Below are positions 6,952-15,577 of a DNA stretch of 29,969 nt, one piece after another. Origin of the DNA: JBHIBC01 sp046758905 (GTDB taxonomy: Bacteria > Acidobacteriota > Polarisedimenticolia > Gp22-AA2); NCBI GenBank assembly GCA_046758905.1, contig JBHIBC010000032.1, positions 1 through 29,969 on the forward strand, written 5' to 3'. The position numbers and the translations under genes were made by a program. The notes below the pieces were generated by a model, which did no database searches, had not been told where the DNA came from, and saw only the letters and a program-made list of their open reading frames with translations. Numbering within the stretch: the stretch's first letter is position 1; every line of letters starts with the position of its first letter.

Positions 6952-8406
6952 ATGGCAGTCAGGGGGAACCGACCTCAGATCCTGCTCGACTGGACGACCG
7001 TCTCCTACCGCAGCATCATGCGCGGCGTCGTCTACCTGGTGCTGGCTCTGGCGCTGGGCGGTATCTTCTACTACCTGAAGGCCGCCCGGCGCTCGGGGCC
7101 CGGCGAGCTGGCCCTCCAGGAGATCGGCCGGGCCGAGCGCATGTACGAGGAGGCCTCCTCCTCCGCCTCCGACGATCCGCGGGTGAGGCGGATCGTGGAG
7201 AGCGCCGGCAAGCTGCTGGACGCGGCCCGGACCTCCTACGGGCGACAGGATTATGACGACGCCCGGGCCACCGCCCAACAGTCGCAGTCGTTCGCGCGCA
7301 AGGTCCTCGACGGGGCCGGCGGAGACGCGTTCACCGCTCAGGTCTATCGATACGAAGGGGACGTCAAGATCAAGAGGGCGCGCCAGTTCGTCTGGAACAA
7401 CGTCAACGCCAGCATGGCGCTCCGGGTCGGGGACCAGATCAAGACGGCCAGCAACGGGTCGGCCCAGATCATCTATTTCGACGGGACCATCACCACGATC
7501 AAGCCCGGCTCGCTCCTCGAGATCCGGGGGATCTCCGAGGATCCCGCCACGCACGTCCGCAAGGTCAGCGAGAGGCTGGATCGGGGCGGCGTCTCGGCGA
7601 GCATGCCCGGGACCAACGTCGCCGGATCGTTCCATGAGATCACCACCGAATCGGCCACGGCCCGGGCCACGACCAGGGCCCGGTTCGAGGTGGACTACGA
7701 CTTCAAGACCAGGAGGACCCGGACCGAGGTGCACAGCGGACGCGCCGAGGTGAAGGTGGCCGGGTCCACCATCACGCTGAAGCCCCGCGAGCGCCTGGAG
7801 GTCGACCGGAACCGGGTGGTTCGCCGCCAGAGGCTGCTGCGGGCGCCCACGCTGTTCGACCCGTCCGACCAGAGGGTGTTCGTCGTGAGCGAGCCCCGCA
7901 ACGCCGCGACCACTCTCAGGTGGGCGAAGGTCAAGGGCGCGGCCCGCTACCGGCTCCAGATCGCCCGCACCGGCCTGTTCGGCAGCCCTCTGCTGGACAA
8001 GCGCGACGTGCGCTCCACCAGCGTGAAGATCCCGGGCCTCAGGGAGGGGAACTACTACTGGCGCGTGTCGGCGTTCGACCGCAACGGCGTGGAGAGCGCC
8101 TTCTCCGGGGTACGCGCGTTCAAGGTGGTCAGCGCCCGGCAGCAGCGGCCGGACGACGCGGTGCCGCCCAAGCTCGAGGTGACCGAGTTCCTGCCCACGG
8201 GGCACCTGGTGATCATCAACGGGAGGACCGAGCCGGGTGCGGTCCTCACCATGGACGGTCAGAAGATCGACGTGTACGACGACGGCACCTTCACGGCCGT
8301 CCTGCGAATGAAGAAGGAGGGCTTCAACCAGATCGAGATCGTAGCCCAGGATCCGGCGGGCAACACGACGCGGGCCCGCAAGAGGGTCTACGTCGAGGCG
8401 TACTAG
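6952..8406 (+). CDS. Membrane-anchored FecR-domain protein with Fn3/Ig-like C-terminus
   Basis: The 484-aa product starts at the ATG at 6952; an earlier TTG in frame overlaps the -10 box and is excluded. A transmembrane helix lies at about 23-43 (GVVYLVLALALGGIFYYL). A helical segment (about 50-120) rich in Ala, Glu, Arg and Gln precedes a FecR domain at about 145-285 (ALRVGDQIKTASNGSAQIIYFDGTI, ITLKPRERLEV). A fibronectin-III-like domain follows at about 318-380 (LRWAKVKGAARYRLQIA, GNYYWRVSAFDRNG), and the C-terminus is a bacterial Ig-like domain (GRTEPGAVLTMDG, IEIVAQDPAGNTTRARKRVYVEAY). FecR domains in such proteins are usually peptidoglycan- or envelope-associated, not FecI partners, and no sigma factor is nearby. 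It lies immediately upstream of the cell-shape operon but has its own promoter and a terminator-like hairpin. Confidence 0.8.
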   Translation: MAVRGNRPQILLDWTTVSYRSIMRGVVYLVLALALGGIFYYLKAARRSGPGELALQEIGRAERMYEEASSSASDDPRVRRIVESAGKLLDAARTSYGRQDYDDARATAQQSQSFARKVLDGAGGDAFTAQVYRYEGDVKIKRARQFVWNNVNASMALRVGDQIKTASNGSAQIIYFDGTITTIKPGSLLEIRGISEDPATHVRKVSERLDRGGVSASMPGTNVAGSFHEITTESATARATTRARFEVDYDFKTRRTRTEVHSGRAEVKVAGSTITLKPRERLEVDRNRVVRRQRLLRAPTLFDPSDQRVFVVSEPRNAATTLRWAKVKGAARYRLQIARTGLFGSPLLDKRDVRSTSVKIPGLREGNYYWRVSAFDRNGVESAFSGVRAFKVVSARQQRPDDAVPPKLEVTEFLPTGHLVIINGRTEPGAVLTMDGQKIDVYDDGTFTAVLRMKKEGFNQIEIVAQDPAGNTTRARKRVYVEAY

Positions 8407-8421
8407 CGGGGAGCGGCGCAT

Positions 8422-8437
8422 GCCGCCACGAGGCGGC
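8422..8437 (+). terminator. Terminator-like hairpin after the FecR gene
   Basis: GCCGCC (8422-8427), loop ACGA and GGCGGC (8432-8437) form a perfect 6-bp stem 15 nt after the FecR stop. No T tract follows. The rest of the 303-bp gap (8407-8709) holds the mreB promoter and a palindrome; I see no gene in it. Confidence 0.4.
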
Positions 8438-8550
8438 TCCGTCCCGATGATCCTCGGGGGACGCACGAGCGCCCGCGGCGGCCCGTCCCCTTCTCCCGTT
8501 GAGCGGGCGACGGTTTGCGCCGGCGAGGCTTTCGTCGTCCAGCCAACAAA

Positions 8551-8579
8551 TTGACTTTGGCCGAGCACGGCACTAATAT
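8551..8579 (+). promoter_or_regulatory. Strong sigma70-type promoter of the mre operon
   Basis: TTGACT (8551-8556), a 17-nt spacer and TAATAT (8574-8579): close to consensus and AT-rich against the surrounding GC. The predicted start near 8586 leaves a leader of about 125 nt. No other promoter of this quality was seen in the mreB-to-rng stretch, so it probably drives the whole cluster. Confidence 0.7.
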
Positions 8580-8600
8580 GAGACTCCGCCGCGGGGTCTC
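8580..8600 (+). promoter_or_regulatory. Inverted repeat abutting the mreB -10 box
   Basis: GAGACTCCG (8580-8588), CCG, CGGGGTCTC (8592-8600): nine pairs with one G-T wobble and a 3-nt centre. It starts directly after the -10 hexamer and spans the predicted transcription start, a classic operator position. If transcription begins upstream of it, the same bases would form a 5' hairpin. Either way it is a candidate control site for the cell-shape operon. Confidence 0.5.
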
Positions 8601-8709
8601 TAAGGTGTTGTAGCGCAGGGCGTTGCGCGATCGGAGCGGGTCGTGGTCCCGGGCCGCGTCCGGGGCGCGCCGAAAGGAGCGGAGGGGGAGGGACGACGTG
8701 GGAGCGACG

Positions 8710-9741
<1,032 letters not shown>

Positions 9742-9794
9742 GCGGCCGCGCACGAGGTCCGACAACGCCCGCAGGAGCCTGGGGAGCTGAGCCG

Positions 9795-10634
9795 ATGGCG
9801 GGCCTCCTGTCGGAGCGGAAGCCGTTCCTCCTCCTCCTCGTGCTGCTCGCCCTCAACCTGGTCCTGATGTCCGGCAGCGTGCGCAGCGCCCGGGGGGGAT
9901 CCGTCCTCGAGGAGGGGATCCTCACGCTCGCCTCGCCGCTGCTCAAGGCGACCTCCATCACCACGCGCTGGATCTCCGACGTCTGGAGCGGATACGTCGA
10001 CCTGCGCGGGATCCGCGAGCAGAACGCCGATCTGCGGCGCCGGATGGATCGGCTCGCCCTGAGGGCGCAGGAGCTGGAGGAGATGCGGCACGAGGTGGCC
10101 CGCCTCCGGCAGATGCTGGACCTCAGGGAGCGAGTGCGCCGACCCTCGGTCGCGGCGCACGTGATCGCCCAGGGCACCGCGGGCGGATCGCGCAACCTTC
10201 TCCTGGATCGGGGGGCGCGCTCCGGGATCCGCATCGGCCAGCCCGTGATCGCCCCGCGCGGCCTGGTCGGCCGGGTGATCGAGTCGGCGCCGACGATCAG
10301 CAAGGTGCAGACGATCCTGGACCCCAGCTCCGGCGTGGCGGCGCTGATCCAGAGGACCCGCGTGCAGGGGCTCGTGGTAGGCGAGGGCGACCGGGGCTGT
10401 CGGATGGAGTACGTGATAGAGCTGTCCGACGTGGAGGTGGGAGACGTGGTGGTCGCCTCGGGGCTGGATCGCATCTACCCGAAGGGGCACCTGATCGGGG
10501 TGGTCGCCTCGCTCGGGGAGGGCGAGCGGCTGACGCGTTACGTGGGCGTCCGGCCGGAGGTCGATTTCCGGCGGCTCGAGGAGGTGCTGGTGCTCCTGGA
10601 TGCCGAGGGGCCGTCGGTGGAGCCGGGGCCGTGA
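9795..10634 (+). CDS. mreC: Rod shape-determining protein MreC
   Basis: The 279-aa product has an N-terminal membrane helix at about 10-27 (FLLLLVLLALNLVLMSG), a periplasmic coiled coil at about 70-115 (LRGIREQNADLRRRMDRLAL), and the two six-stranded beta domains of MreC (VAAHVIAQGTAGGSRNLLLDRGARSGI, VIAPRGLVGRVIE, VVASGLDRIYPKGHLIGVV). MreC links MreB filaments to PBP2 and RodA in the periplasm. The ATG at 9795 is preceded by GGGGAGCTGAGCCG. It starts 53 nt after mreB and its stop overlaps the mreD start as GTGA. Confidence 0.95.
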   Translation: MAGLLSERKPFLLLLVLLALNLVLMSGSVRSARGGSVLEEGILTLASPLLKATSITTRWISDVWSGYVDLRGIREQNADLRRRMDRLALRAQELEEMRHEVARLRQMLDLRERVRRPSVAAHVIAQGTAGGSRNLLLDRGARSGIRIGQPVIAPRGLVGRVIESAPTISKVQTILDPSSGVAALIQRTRVQGLVVGEGDRGCRMEYVIELSDVEVGDVVVASGLDRIYPKGHLIGVVASLGEGERLTRYVGVRPEVDFRRLEEVLVLLDAEGPSVEPGP

Positions 10635-11098
10635 GGGGCGTGGCGCGCGGGGCGCTGGCGGTCGCCGCGGCCTGCCTCGGACACCTCCTCCTGACCACCT
10701 ACGCCCCCTGGGTGGCGCGGCGCTGCGACCTGTTCACCATCCTGGTCGTCTACTACGGCCTGACGCGCCCCCAGCCGGCGGCCATGCTGATGGGAACCGG
10801 GGCGGGGCTGGTGCAGGACTCGCTGCTGGGATCGATCCTCGGCCTGGGCGGCTTCAAGAAGACGCTCATCGCCTATCTCGTCGGGTCGATCGGATCGCTG
10901 TTCATGCTGAACCAGGCGGTCCCGCGCTTCGGGATCCTGGTCGCGGCGACCTTCGTGGAGCCGCTGGCGGAGCTGGGACTGTCGGTGGCCATGGGGCAGG
11001 GCTTCGTCTTCCCGACCCTCACGGACCTCCTCCAGAGAGGGCTCGGGAACGGCGTTGTGGGCCTGCTGGTGTTCTGGGGCGCCGGGCGCCTGCCGTGA
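10631..11098 (+). CDS. mreD: Rod shape-determining protein MreD
   Basis: The 155-aa product is a small integral membrane protein with about five hydrophobic helices (ALAVAAACLGHLLLTTYA, LFTILVVYYGLT, AAMLMGTGAGLVQDSLLGSILGLGGFKKTLIAYLVGS, FGILVAATFVEPLAELGLSVAM, VVGLLVFWGAGRL). GLVQDSL followed by LGxxGFKKTLIAYLVG is typical of the family. MreD stabilises the MreC-PBP2-RodA complex in the inner membrane. The GTG start overlaps the mreC stop (GTGA) and its own stop overlaps the mrdA GTG in the same way. Confidence 0.9.
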   Translation: MRGVARGALAVAAACLGHLLLTTYAPWVARRCDLFTILVVYYGLTRPQPAAMLMGTGAGLVQDSLLGSILGLGGFKKTLIAYLVGSIGSLFMLNQAVPRFGILVAATFVEPLAELGLSVAMGQGFVFPTLTDLLQRGLGNGVVGLLVFWGAGRLP

Positions 11099-12996
11099 CC
11101 CCGATGTTCACGCACCTGCGCGACAGGGATTTCCGCGACCCCCACGAGGAGCGCCGCCTGGGGGCTCGGATCGGGTTCCTGCAGGTGGCCTTCGGGGCGA
11201 TCCTCGCCTTGTACCTCACGGCCTTTTGGTACCTGCAGGTCGTCAAGGCCGACTATTACCTGAGGCTGTCCGACAGCAACCGTCTGCGGCGCGTGACGCT
11301 CCCCCCGTTGCGGGGCGTTATCAGCGACCGCGAGCGGCGCGTGCTGGCCAGCAACCGGATAGCGTTCAACATCCGGCTCGACAGGGAGAAGGTGGAGGAC
11401 CTCGATGCCTTCCTCCCCAGGCTCTCGACCATCCTGGCGACGGACGAGGCGACGCTCCGGCGCCGGCTCGAGAAGTACCGCGGCCGGCCGATCTTCGAGC
11501 CGGTGATCCTCAAGGAGGACGTCGACTTCACCGAAGCGGCCTACATCGAGTCGCGGCGACTGGAACTGCCGATGCTGTCGGTGCAGGTGGAATCGCGACG
11601 CCACTATGCTTACGGAGCGCTCGCGGCGCACGTCCTCGGCCACGTGGGCGAGGTGAGCGACGAGGAGATCCGCTCCGACCCGGAACGGACCTACGAGCTG
11701 GGCGAGATCCTCGGCAAGGCCGGCGTGGAGAGGCGGTACGAGAGGACGCTGCGCGGCACCAAGGGGTGGAAACAGGTCGTGGTCAACAACCTGGGCCGGC
11801 AGATCCAGGAGGTGGAGGAGGGACGCAAGCCGAGCCCGGGACACGCCCTGCGCCTGACGATCGACCTGGACCTGCAGCGCGTGCTGGAGGAGGCGTACGG
11901 GGAGGAGGCGGGCTCGGCGGTGTTCCTGGACCCCCGCTCGGGTGAGGTGCTGGCCGTGGTCTCTAGGCCGGCCTTCGACCCGAACGCGTTCGCCAGCCGC
12001 TTCTCGCAGGACACCTGGGAGGGGCTCGTCCGGGACCCCCGTCATCCGCTGCAGGACCGCGCGTCGCTGTCCAAGTTCGCCCCCGGATCCGTGTTCAAGA
12101 TCGTCGTGGCCATCGCCGCCCTGGAGGACGGCGTCGCCGGGCCCGATCGCAGCGACCACTGCACCGGCTCGTGGCGGCTGGGCAGGAAGACGTACCAGTG
12201 CTGGGCCATCCGCAAGGGAGGGCACGGCACGCTGGACATGGTCGACGCGATCGCTCAGTCCTGCAACGTTTACTTCTACAAGCTCGGCCACGAGATGGGG
12301 ATCGAGCGGATCGCCCGCTGGGCGCGGGTGCTGGGGTTCGGGCGGCCGACCGGCATCGACCTCCCGAACGAGGAGGAGGGGACCGTGCCGGACCCGGAGT
12401 GGAAGCGACGGGCCATGCCGAACGACCCCGTCTGGCACCCGGGAGAGACGGTCTCGGTGTCCATCGGACAGGGGGCGCTGGAGGTGACGCCGTTCCAGAT
12501 GGCCGTGTTCGCGGCCGCCGTCGGCAACGGCGGATCCCTGTACCGCCCGCACCTGGTGCTCGCGATGGAGACGCGGGAGGGCGTTGAGGAGGAGAACCGC
12601 GGGGACTTCCTGATGCGGAAGATCGATCTCCACCCGAGCACCCTGCGTACGATCAAGGAGGCCATGTGGCGGGTGGTGAACGACGGCGGCACCGGCGCCC
12701 GCGCCCGGATCCCCGGCCGCGACGTGTGCGGCAAGACCGGGACGGCGCAGGTCTTCCGCGTCTCGCGGTACACCGACGCCGACAAGATGCCGAAGGAGAT
12801 GCGCGACCACGCCTGGTTCGTGGGGTTCGCGCCGAAGGATCGGCCCGAGATCGCCTGGGCGGTCTTCGTTCAGAATGGGGGCCACGGGGGGACCGCGGCG
12901 GCGCCGATCGCCCGGGCCGTGCTGGAGCGATTCTTCGAGAAGCGCGCCGCCCCGAGGGAGGAGGAGCGAATTGCCCGCGCGTCGCTACCTCGATAA
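11095..12996 (+). CDS. mrdA: Penicillin-binding protein 2, peptidoglycan transpeptidase
   Basis: The 633-aa product has an N-terminal membrane helix at about 25-48 (FLQVAFGAILALYLTAFWYLQVV) and a PBP dimerisation domain (LPPLRGVISDRERRVLASNRIAFNI). The transpeptidase domain has all three active-site motifs: S332-VFK (catalytic serine), S389-C-N, and K547-T-G. It cross-links peptidoglycan during lateral growth with RodA. The GTG at 11095 gives a GTGA overlap with mreD, matching the style of this operon; an ATG at 11104 is the alternative and would shorten it by three residues. Neither has a strong ribosome-binding site, which fits translational coupling. A 26-nt overlap with rodA lies at the 3' end. 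Confidence 0.95.
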   Translation: MTPMFTHLRDRDFRDPHEERRLGARIGFLQVAFGAILALYLTAFWYLQVVKADYYLRLSDSNRLRRVTLPPLRGVISDRERRVLASNRIAFNIRLDREKVEDLDAFLPRLSTILATDEATLRRRLEKYRGRPIFEPVILKEDVDFTEAAYIESRRLELPMLSVQVESRRHYAYGALAAHVLGHVGEVSDEEIRSDPERTYELGEILGKAGVERRYERTLRGTKGWKQVVVNNLGRQIQEVEEGRKPSPGHALRLTIDLDLQRVLEEAYGEEAGSAVFLDPRSGEVLAVVSRPAFDPNAFASRFSQDTWEGLVRDPRHPLQDRASLSKFAPGSVFKIVVAIAALEDGVAGPDRSDHCTGSWRLGRKTYQCWAIRKGGHGTLDMVDAIAQSCNVYFYKLGHEMGIERIARWARVLGFGRPTGIDLPNEEEGTVPDPEWKRRAMPNDPVWHPGETVSVSIGQGALEVTPFQMAVFAAAVGNGGSLYRPHLVLAMETREGVEEENRGDFLMRKIDLHPSTLRTIKEAMWRVVNDGGTGARARIPGRDVCGKTGTAQVFRVSRYTDADKMPKEMRDHAWFVGFAPKDRPEIAWAVFVQNGGHGGTAAAPIARAVLERFFEKRAAPREEERIARASLPR

Positions 12997-14059
12997 CTTC
13001 GACTGGATCCTGTTCTCGGCGACGCTGGCGGTCTGCCTCGTGGGGCTCGGCGTGATCTACTCCGCCACCGCCGGGACGCCGGCCGCCGGAGCCTTCTACC
13101 GGCAGATCCTCTGGCTCGTCCTCGGGCTGCTGTGTCTGCTCGCGGTGCTGGCCGTCGACTACCACACCCTGGCGGAGTTCTCCTACTTCCTCTACGGCCT
13201 GGCGGTTCTCCTCCTCCTGCTGACCCTCGCCTTCGGGCGCACGGTGAACGCCAGCCGGTCGTGGATCGGGTTGGGGCCGCTCCAGTTCCAGCCGTCGGAG
13301 CTCGCGAAGGTGGCGACGATCCTCATGGTCGCCGCCTACCTGGGACGGGATCGCGTCCGCGGCCTCGGGTTCGTCAACTTCGCGGCCCTCGCCGGGATCG
13401 TGGGGCTCCCGGTCCTGCTGATCCTGAGGCAGCCCGACCTCGGCACCGCGGTCACGTTCGCGCCCCTGCTGGCGGGGAGCGTCTTCCTCGCCGGCATCCG
13501 CGCGCGGACCCTGGTGATCCTCGTGCTGATCGCGGCGCTGTTGCTGCCGCTCGTCTGGGGCCAGCTCAAGCCGTACCAGAAGGAGCGGGTCATGACGTTC
13601 CTGGAGCCGACCCGCGACCCGAAGGGGGCCGGGTACCAGCTCATCCAGTCGCTCATCGCGGTCGGCTCCGGCGGCCTCCTCGGCAAGGGATTCCTCGCGG
13701 GCACGCAGGGGCAGCTGCAGTTCCTCCCCGAGCAGCACACCGACTTCATCTTCGCCGTCCTCGCCGAGGAGCGGGGCTTCGTCGGGTCGATGCTGCTGCT
13801 CGGCCTCTACTTCATTATCATCTACCGGGGCGTCGCCACCGCCCGGGCGGCCCGCGATCGGCTGGGGGTCTTTCTGGCGATGGGCGTCGTGTGTGTCTTC
13901 GGGGGACAGGCGCTCCTGAACATCGGGGTCGTCGTAGGCCTTCTGCCGACCACCGGCGTGCCGCTCCCGCTCATGAGCTACGGGGGCTCCTCGCTCCTGA
14001 GCACCCTGATTGGCCTGGGATTCGTGCTCAACGTCTGGATGAGGCGTCTGGTCAACTGA
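12971..14059 (+). CDS. rodA: Peptidoglycan glycosyltransferase RodA (SEDS family)
   Basis: The 362-aa product is a polytopic membrane protein with about ten helices and SEDS signatures: GLGVIYSATAG near the start, SWIGLGPLQFQPSELAKVA, ILRQPDLGTA, TDFIFAVLAEERGF, and the C-terminal LLPTTGVPLPLMSYGGSS. RodA polymerises glycan strands that PBP2 cross-links. The TTG at 12971 is chosen because GGAGGAGCGAA lies directly upstream and it gives the standard N-terminus (RRYLDNFDW); this start is inside mrdA, overlapping it by 26 nt. Longer frames begin deep within mrdA. Confidence 0.93.
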   Translation: MPARRYLDNFDWILFSATLAVCLVGLGVIYSATAGTPAAGAFYRQILWLVLGLLCLLAVLAVDYHTLAEFSYFLYGLAVLLLLLTLAFGRTVNASRSWIGLGPLQFQPSELAKVATILMVAAYLGRDRVRGLGFVNFAALAGIVGLPVLLILRQPDLGTAVTFAPLLAGSVFLAGIRARTLVILVLIAALLLPLVWGQLKPYQKERVMTFLEPTRDPKGAGYQLIQSLIAVGSGGLLGKGFLAGTQGQLQFLPEQHTDFIFAVLAEERGFVGSMLLLGLYFIIIYRGVATARAARDRLGVFLAMGVVCVFGGQALLNIGVVVGLLPTTGVPLPLMSYGGSSLLSTLIGLGFVLNVWMRRLVN

Positions 14060-14062
14060 GCC

Positions 14063-15577
14063 TTGCTCCGGGAGATCCTGATCGACAGCGCCGGCGGCGA
14101 GATCCGCGTGGCGGTCCTCGAGGATGGCCTCCTCACGGAGGCGTTCATCGAGCGGCCCGGCTCGCGCGGCGTGGCCGGGAACATCTACAAGGGGCGGGTG
14201 AGCAACATCCTCCCGGGGATGCAGTCCGCCTTCGTGGACATCGGCCTCGACCGGAACGCCTTCCTGCACGTCGAGGATCTGGTCGGCCGCTCCGACGACC
14301 TAGGCGGAACCTGGAGCGAGGGCGGGGTGGAGTCCGCCCCAGCGGCGCCGCCGGCCCGGTCCTGCGGGGCGCGGATCGAGGAGCTGCTCGGGCCGGGTCA
14401 GGAGATCATCGTTCAGGTCGCGCGCGACCCCGTGGGCCAGAAGGGAGCCCGGATCACCTCGCAGGTGGCGGTGCCGGGCCGCTTCCTGGTCCTCCTGCCG
14501 AACGTCGACCATGTGGGCGTCTCGCGGAGGATCGAGGATCCGGGCGAGCGCGACCGCCTCAGAGGCCTGGTCGGGGAGCTGGCGGGCGACCTCGGGGAGG
14601 GGGCCGGGTTCATCGTGCGCACGGCCGGCGAGGGACGCGCCGCGGCGGGGTTCCTCTCGGACGCCCGCTACCTCGCCGGGCTCTGGAACGAGGTGCGGCG
14701 GCTCGCCTCGTCCCGCGCGGCGCCGGCCCTGCTGCACCGCGAGGTCGGCGCGGTGGCGAAGGTGCTGCGCGACCTCTTCCACCAGGACGTCGCGAAGGTA
14801 GTCGTGGACGCCCCGAGCCTGTTCGAGGAGGCCGTCGGGGAGGTCAGCCGCATGCAGCCGGAGCTGGCCTGCCGCATCCACCTGCACGCCGGCCCCGAGC
14901 CCCTGTTCGGCGCCCGCGGGGTGCAGCGCCAGCTGGATCGTGCCCTCCGCCCCAGGGTGTGGCTCCGATCGGGAGCCTCCATCGTCATCAATCAGACCGA
15001 GGCGCTGGTCGCCATCGACGTCAATACCGGCAAGTACGTCGGAGGGCGCGGCCTGGAGGAGACGATCCTGCGCACCAACCTGGAGGCGGCGGCGGAGATC
15101 GCGCGCCAGATCCGCCTGCGGGACCTGGCCGGGATCATCGTGATCGATTTCATCGACATGGCGTCGCCGTCGAACAGGGAGAGGGTGTTCGAGGCCCTGC
15201 GCCGCGAGCTGAGGAAGGACAGGTCCCGGGTCCGGGTTCTTGAGATCAGCGAGTTCGGCCTCGTCGAGATCACGCGCCAGCGCACCCGCCCGAGCCTGGA
15301 GCGCCTCCTGTGCCAGGCCTGCCCGAGCTGCGGCGGGTCGGGCCGGGTCAAGAGCCCCGAGACGTTGTACTTCGAGATCGTGCGGGAGGCGCGCGAGGTC
15401 CTCAGGCGATCGCCCGGCCGCTCGCTCCGGGTGCGGGTTCCCTCGCGCCTCGCGCCGGCCCTGGAGGCGCAGTGCGGGCGGCTGTGGGAGGCGCTCGGCC
15501 TCGAGCCGCCCGCGAGGATCCATGTCCAGGAGGACGCGACGCTCGGTCAGGAGCAGATCGTCATCCTGCCGGTGTGA
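14063..15577 (+). CDS. rng: Ribonuclease G / E family endoribonuclease
   Basis: The 504-aa product begins with the family N-terminus (LREILIDSAGGEIRVAVLEDG) and an S1 RNA-binding domain (GNIYKGRVSNILPGMQSAFVDIGL). The DNase-I-like catalytic part has D319 (AIDVNTGKYVG) and D362 (VIDFIDM), 43 residues apart as in RNase E. C417-QA-C420-PS-C423 corresponds to the Zn-link region. It lacks the long disordered RNase E tail, so RNase G is the better name. It processes rRNA and degrades mRNA in the cytoplasm. The TTG at 14063 lies 3 nt after the rodA stop with no clear ribosome-binding site, implying coupling. The rod cluster with rng downstream is a known arrangement (mreBCD-rng in enterobacteria). 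Its last 17 nt overlap the convergent kinase gene. Confidence 0.93.
   Translation: MLREILIDSAGGEIRVAVLEDGLLTEAFIERPGSRGVAGNIYKGRVSNILPGMQSAFVDIGLDRNAFLHVEDLVGRSDDLGGTWSEGGVESAPAAPPARSCGARIEELLGPGQEIIVQVARDPVGQKGARITSQVAVPGRFLVLLPNVDHVGVSRRIEDPGERDRLRGLVGELAGDLGEGAGFIVRTAGEGRAAAGFLSDARYLAGLWNEVRRLASSRAAPALLHREVGAVAKVLRDLFHQDVAKVVVDAPSLFEEAVGEVSRMQPELACRIHLHAGPEPLFGARGVQRQLDRALRPRVWLRSGASIVINQTEALVAIDVNTGKYVGGRGLEETILRTNLEAAAEIARQIRLRDLAGIIVIDFIDMASPSNRERVFEALRRELRKDRSRVRVLEISEFGLVEITRQRTRPSLERLLCQACPSCGGSGRVKSPETLYFEIVREAREVLRRSPGRSLRVRVPSRLAPALEAQCGRLWEALGLEPPARIHVQEDATLGQEQIVILPV

Noticed and set aside
4733..7078. A 781-aa plus-strand open frame opposite the PpiD-like gene
   Set aside because: Antisense shadow; the minus-strand protein has clear parvulin and membrane-anchor features, while this frame has none.
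8579..8585. TGAGACT next to the mreB promoter as a Fur box
   Set aside because: Only one half-site matches; the other arm of the palindrome reads GGGGTCTC with different spacing, so a Fur site is not supported here.
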